From positions 1-6,821 of the forward strand of contig JADGPH010000166.1 in assembly GCA_017882555.1 (NCBI GenBank): a DNA stretch of 6,821 nt, in the 5' to 3' direction. A model generated the notes under the pieces. The model saw only the letters and a list, made by a program, of their open reading frames with translations, was not told the origin of the DNA and searched no databases. The position numbers and the translations under genes are program-made. Shown one piece after another: positions 5,386 through 6,821 of the stretch (the stretch's first letter is position 1; every line of letters begins with the position of its first letter). The DNA is from Thermoleophilia bacterium (GTDB lineage: Bacteria > Actinomycetota > Thermoleophilia > Miltoncostaeales > Miltoncostaeaceae).

Positions 5386-6568
5386 AGGTCTCGCGCTCGA
5401 GGACCATGGCGATGCCCTGGCCGCCGCCGATGCACAGGGCGGCAAGGCCGTAGCGCAGGTCTCTGCGCCGCATCTCATACAGCAAGGTCGTGAGCACCCG
5501 CGTGCCGGAAGCCCCGATCGGGTGACCGAGCGCGATGGCACCGCCGTTGACATTGGTCTTTTCCGTGTCGATGCCGAGGGCGCGGATTACGCCCAGGCTC
5601 TGGGCCGCGAACGCCTCGTTGAGCTCGAGCAGGTCGATCTCATCGAGTGTCAATCCCGCCTTGGCGAGCGCCTTGGGCACGGCCTTAACCGGACCCATGC
5701 CCATGATTCGCGGGGGTACGCCCGCGGTGGCCCAGCTCTTGATCGTCGCAAGGGGGGTGATGCCGAGCTCCTCGGCCTTCTCGCGACTCATGACCACCGT
5801 CGCCGCGGCGCCGTCGTTGACACCTGACGCGTTGCCCGCGGTCACGGAACCGGCCTTGTCGAACGCTGGGCGCAGCTTGCCGAGTCCGGCGGCCTGTGTG
5901 GTCGGCCGGGGGAACTCGTCATGCGCGACCATGATCGGATCGCCGCGGCGCTGCGGGACCGAGACGCTGACGATTTCCTCGCCGAACTTGTTGTCGCGGA
6001 TCGCACGACCGGCCCTCTGCTGACTCTCGGCGGCGAACTCATCCTGGTCCTCCCGCGAGATCTCGAACTCGGTCGCGATGTTCTCGGCCGTGATTCCCAT
6101 GTGCGTGTCGGTCATGGCGCACCAAAGGCCGTCACGGATCATCGAGTCGAATACCTGGCCGTGGCCCATCCGATAGCCGTTGCGGCCCTGCTCGAGCAGA
6201 TACGGCGAGGCGCTCATGTTCTCCGTGCCGCCCGCGACAACGATGTCCGCGTCACCGAGCAGGACCTGCTGGGCGGCCAGCGCCACGGTGCGCAGCCCAG
6301 ACCCGCACAGCTGGTTGATCGCGGTGGCCGGGACACTATCCGGGATTCCGGCGCGAAGCGCGGCTTGACGTGCCACGTTCTGCCCCAAACCTGCCGCCAA
6401 CACGTTGCCGATAAACACATCGTCGACCTGGTCGACAGACACCCCTGCGCGCGCGAGTGCCTCTTTAATGACTCCCGCTGCAAGCTCCGCCGCGTGCACC
6501 GACGCGAGACCGCCATTGAAGCTTCCGATCGGCGTCCGGGCTGCACTGGCTATGACCGCTTCTCTCAT
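5384..6568 (-). CDS. phaA: Acetyl-CoA C-acetyltransferase (biosynthetic-type thiolase)
   Basis: A 394-residue thiolase that condenses two acetyl-CoA to acetoacetyl-CoA. The nucleophile is C88 (N-Q-L-C-G-S-G), the general-base His is H349 (G-H-P-I-G-A-S-G) and the second Cys is C379 (C-I-G-G-G-Q-G), nearly the numbering of the Zoogloea enzyme (89/348/378). Length, opening (A-x-R-T-P-I-G-S-F) and the C-terminal C-I-G-G-G-Q-G-x-A motif match the biosynthetic group used in PHB and acetoacetyl-CoA synthesis. I chose the ATG at 6568, not the in-frame ATG at 6676: homologues begin about here, an AG-rich SD lies just upstream, and the extra 36 codons look like non-coding leader. It is the first gene of the minus-strand operon, with the reductase nine bases downstream. 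A role in fatty acid breakdown is possible but less likely given the neighbours. Confidence 0.94.
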   Translation of the reverse strand: MREAVIASAARTPIGSFNGGLASVHAAELAAGVIKEALARAGVSVDQVDDVFIGNVLAAGLGQNVARQAALRAGIPDSVPATAINQLCGSGLRTVALAAQQVLLGDADIVVAGGTENMSASPYLLEQGRNGYRMGHGQVFDSMIRDGLWCAMTDTHMGITAENIATEFEISREDQDEFAAESQQRAGRAIRDNKFGEEIVSVSVPQRRGDPIMVAHDEFPRPTTQAAGLGKLRPAFDKAGSVTAGNASGVNDGAAATVVMSREKAEELGITPLATIKSWATAGVPPRIMGMGPVKAVPKALAKAGLTLDEIDLLELNEAFAAQSLGVIRALGIDTEKTNVNGGAIALGHPIGASGTRVLTTLLYEMRRRDLRYGLAALCIGGGQGIAMVLERET

Positions 6569-6570
6569 GT

Positions 6571-6579
6571 CTCCCCCCT
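6571..6579 (-). promoter_or_regulatory. Ribosome binding site deciding the thiolase start
   Basis: The minus strand reads AAGGGGGGAGAC directly before the ATG at 6568. The purine run (AGGGGGGAG) is close to the start codon but is the only SD-like sequence nearby, and it supports the 394-residue form. Confidence 0.6.
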
Positions 6580-6615
6580 TGTGATCGTAAGCCAAAGGGC
6601 CGTTCCAGCGACCCA

Positions 6616-6634
6616 CCCGAACGGCCGGTTCGGG
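6616..6634. repeat. 19-bp inverted repeat in the thiolase leader, operator-like
   Basis: CCCGAAC (6616-6622), spacer GGCCG, GTTCGGG (6628-6634) form a perfect 7-5-7 palindrome, 48 bases upstream of the thiolase ATG. Size and symmetry suit a dimeric regulator such as a TetR-family protein, or a small leader hairpin. No regulator gene is visible in the window. Confidence 0.4.
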
Positions 6635-6703
6635 CAAGCCGTCGGGGCAGTTCTGGTCGTGTGGTGCCGAGTGCACAGTGGCGCCCGGCAGGTGGCCATG
6701 CTC

Positions 6704-6720
6704 GTAACTATAGTAACTAT
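6704..6720. promoter_or_regulatory. Tandem GTAACTAT repeat in an AT-rich patch; candidate promoter region
   Basis: GTAACTAT occurs twice (6704-6711 and 6713-6720), separated by one A, in an otherwise G+C-rich leader about 140 bases upstream of the thiolase. On the minus strand the patch offers GATAGT (6721-6716) as a -10 element, with GTGACC (6744-6739) at 17-bp spacing as a -35; each has four of six consensus matches. A second -10-like TATAGT (6712-6707) has no good partner. It may be the operon promoter, an activator or repressor site, or both. Confidence 0.4.
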
Positions 6721-6725
6721 CTCAC

Positions 6726-6755
6726 GGCCGCCTAGTGCGGTCACACCAGGCGGCC
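6726..6755. repeat. Imperfect 12-bp-arm inverted repeat upstream of the thiolase operon
   Basis: GGCCGCCT (6726-6733) and AGGCGGCC (6748-6755) are perfectly complementary, and after one A-C mismatch a further GTG/CAC pairs, leaving loop CGGTCA. It overlaps the candidate -35 element. It may be a terminator of a gene beyond the window edge or an operator; no T-run follows on either strand. Confidence 0.4.
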
Positions 6756-6821
6756 ATCTCCGGCAGCGTCGATGGACGCACCGTGCTGAGAATTACCTTA
6801 GTCCGAGCGCTTGTCGAGCCA
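6756..6821. other. Window end with no recognisable gene
   Basis: The last 66 bases hold no supported gene. A minus-strand frame is open from the window edge to a TGA at 6722-6724, and another gives seven codons before a TAA at 6798-6800. Either could be the end of a neighbouring minus-strand gene, but neither is long enough to judge. Confidence 0.3.

Noticed and set aside
4446..5435. 329-codon minus-strand open frame overlapping the reductase in another frame
   Set aside because: The translation is Arg/Gly/His-rich low-complexity sequence, while the other frame encodes a complete SDR with all catalytic residues.
5333..5827. 164-codon plus-strand open frame
   Set aside because: Antisense to the thiolase and the reductase start; composition typical of a complementary-strand shadow.
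6569..6676. 36-codon N-terminal extension of the thiolase from the ATG at 6676
   Set aside because: It has no similarity to thiolase N-termini, contains a palindrome, and the ATG at 6568 has an adjacent purine-rich SD and yields the usual family length.
6722..6820. Minus-strand frame open from the window edge to a TGA at 6722-6724
   Set aside because: Only about 32 codons, with no recognisable motif, and its end runs through the palindrome; a real C-terminus cannot be distinguished from chance.

Overview
The window is high-G+C bacterial DNA with dense genes, a GTG start, abutting or ATGA-overlapping genes and few T-rich terminators. Two central genes look like families I recall mainly from Actinomycetota: a GNAT-type protein with an N-terminal Cys motif, and a secreted or membrane protein with a C-x-x-D-P-x-H-G-P plus C-x-x-C tail. 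My best guess is an actinobacterium, perhaps a deep-branching class. This is inference from gene style, not a taxonomic assignment.

Left part, plus strand (2-1822): the 3' part of a succinate dehydrogenase/fumarate reductase iron-sulfur subunit abuts an SdhE/HdrB-like protein with two complete CCG cysteine domains. Together they mark a non-classical (type E) succinate:quinone oxidoreductase or a related fumarate reductase, rather than the usual SdhCD-anchored enzyme. The iron-sulfur subunit carries an extra cysteine that should turn the usual [3Fe-4S] site into a [4Fe-4S] site. The flavoprotein subunit is presumably upstream, outside the window. A stem-loop follows the pair.

Middle, plus strand (1939-3635): a divergent GNAT-fold protein and a signal-peptide/one-TM protein with a Cys/His zinc-binding-like tail overlap by four bases. 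Their roles are unknown. The pair ends at a hairpin with a short T-run (3722-3746), facing the convergent operon.

Right part, minus strand (6568 down to 3753): acetyl-CoA C-acetyltransferase, an acetoacetyl-CoA reductase-type SDR and an (R)-specific enoyl-CoA hydratase (PhaJ type). The order matches acetyl-CoA -> acetoacetyl-CoA -> (R)-3-hydroxybutyryl-CoA <-> crotonyl-CoA. This supplies monomers for polyhydroxyalkanoate, or feeds the ethylmalonyl-CoA pathway. Neither a PHA synthase nor crotonyl-CoA carboxylase/reductase is visible, so the sink is undecided. The reductase and the hydratase both have unusual N-terminal extensions, the gap between them holds a perfect 13-bp-stem hairpin, and the operon leader holds several symmetric elements.

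I see no RNA genes, CRISPR arrays, insertion sequences or phage genes. Nothing here is convincingly a wholly new system. The most notable items are the atypical respiratory complex, the extended PhaJ and PhaB-like enzymes, and the uncharacterised GNAT/zinc-tail pair.
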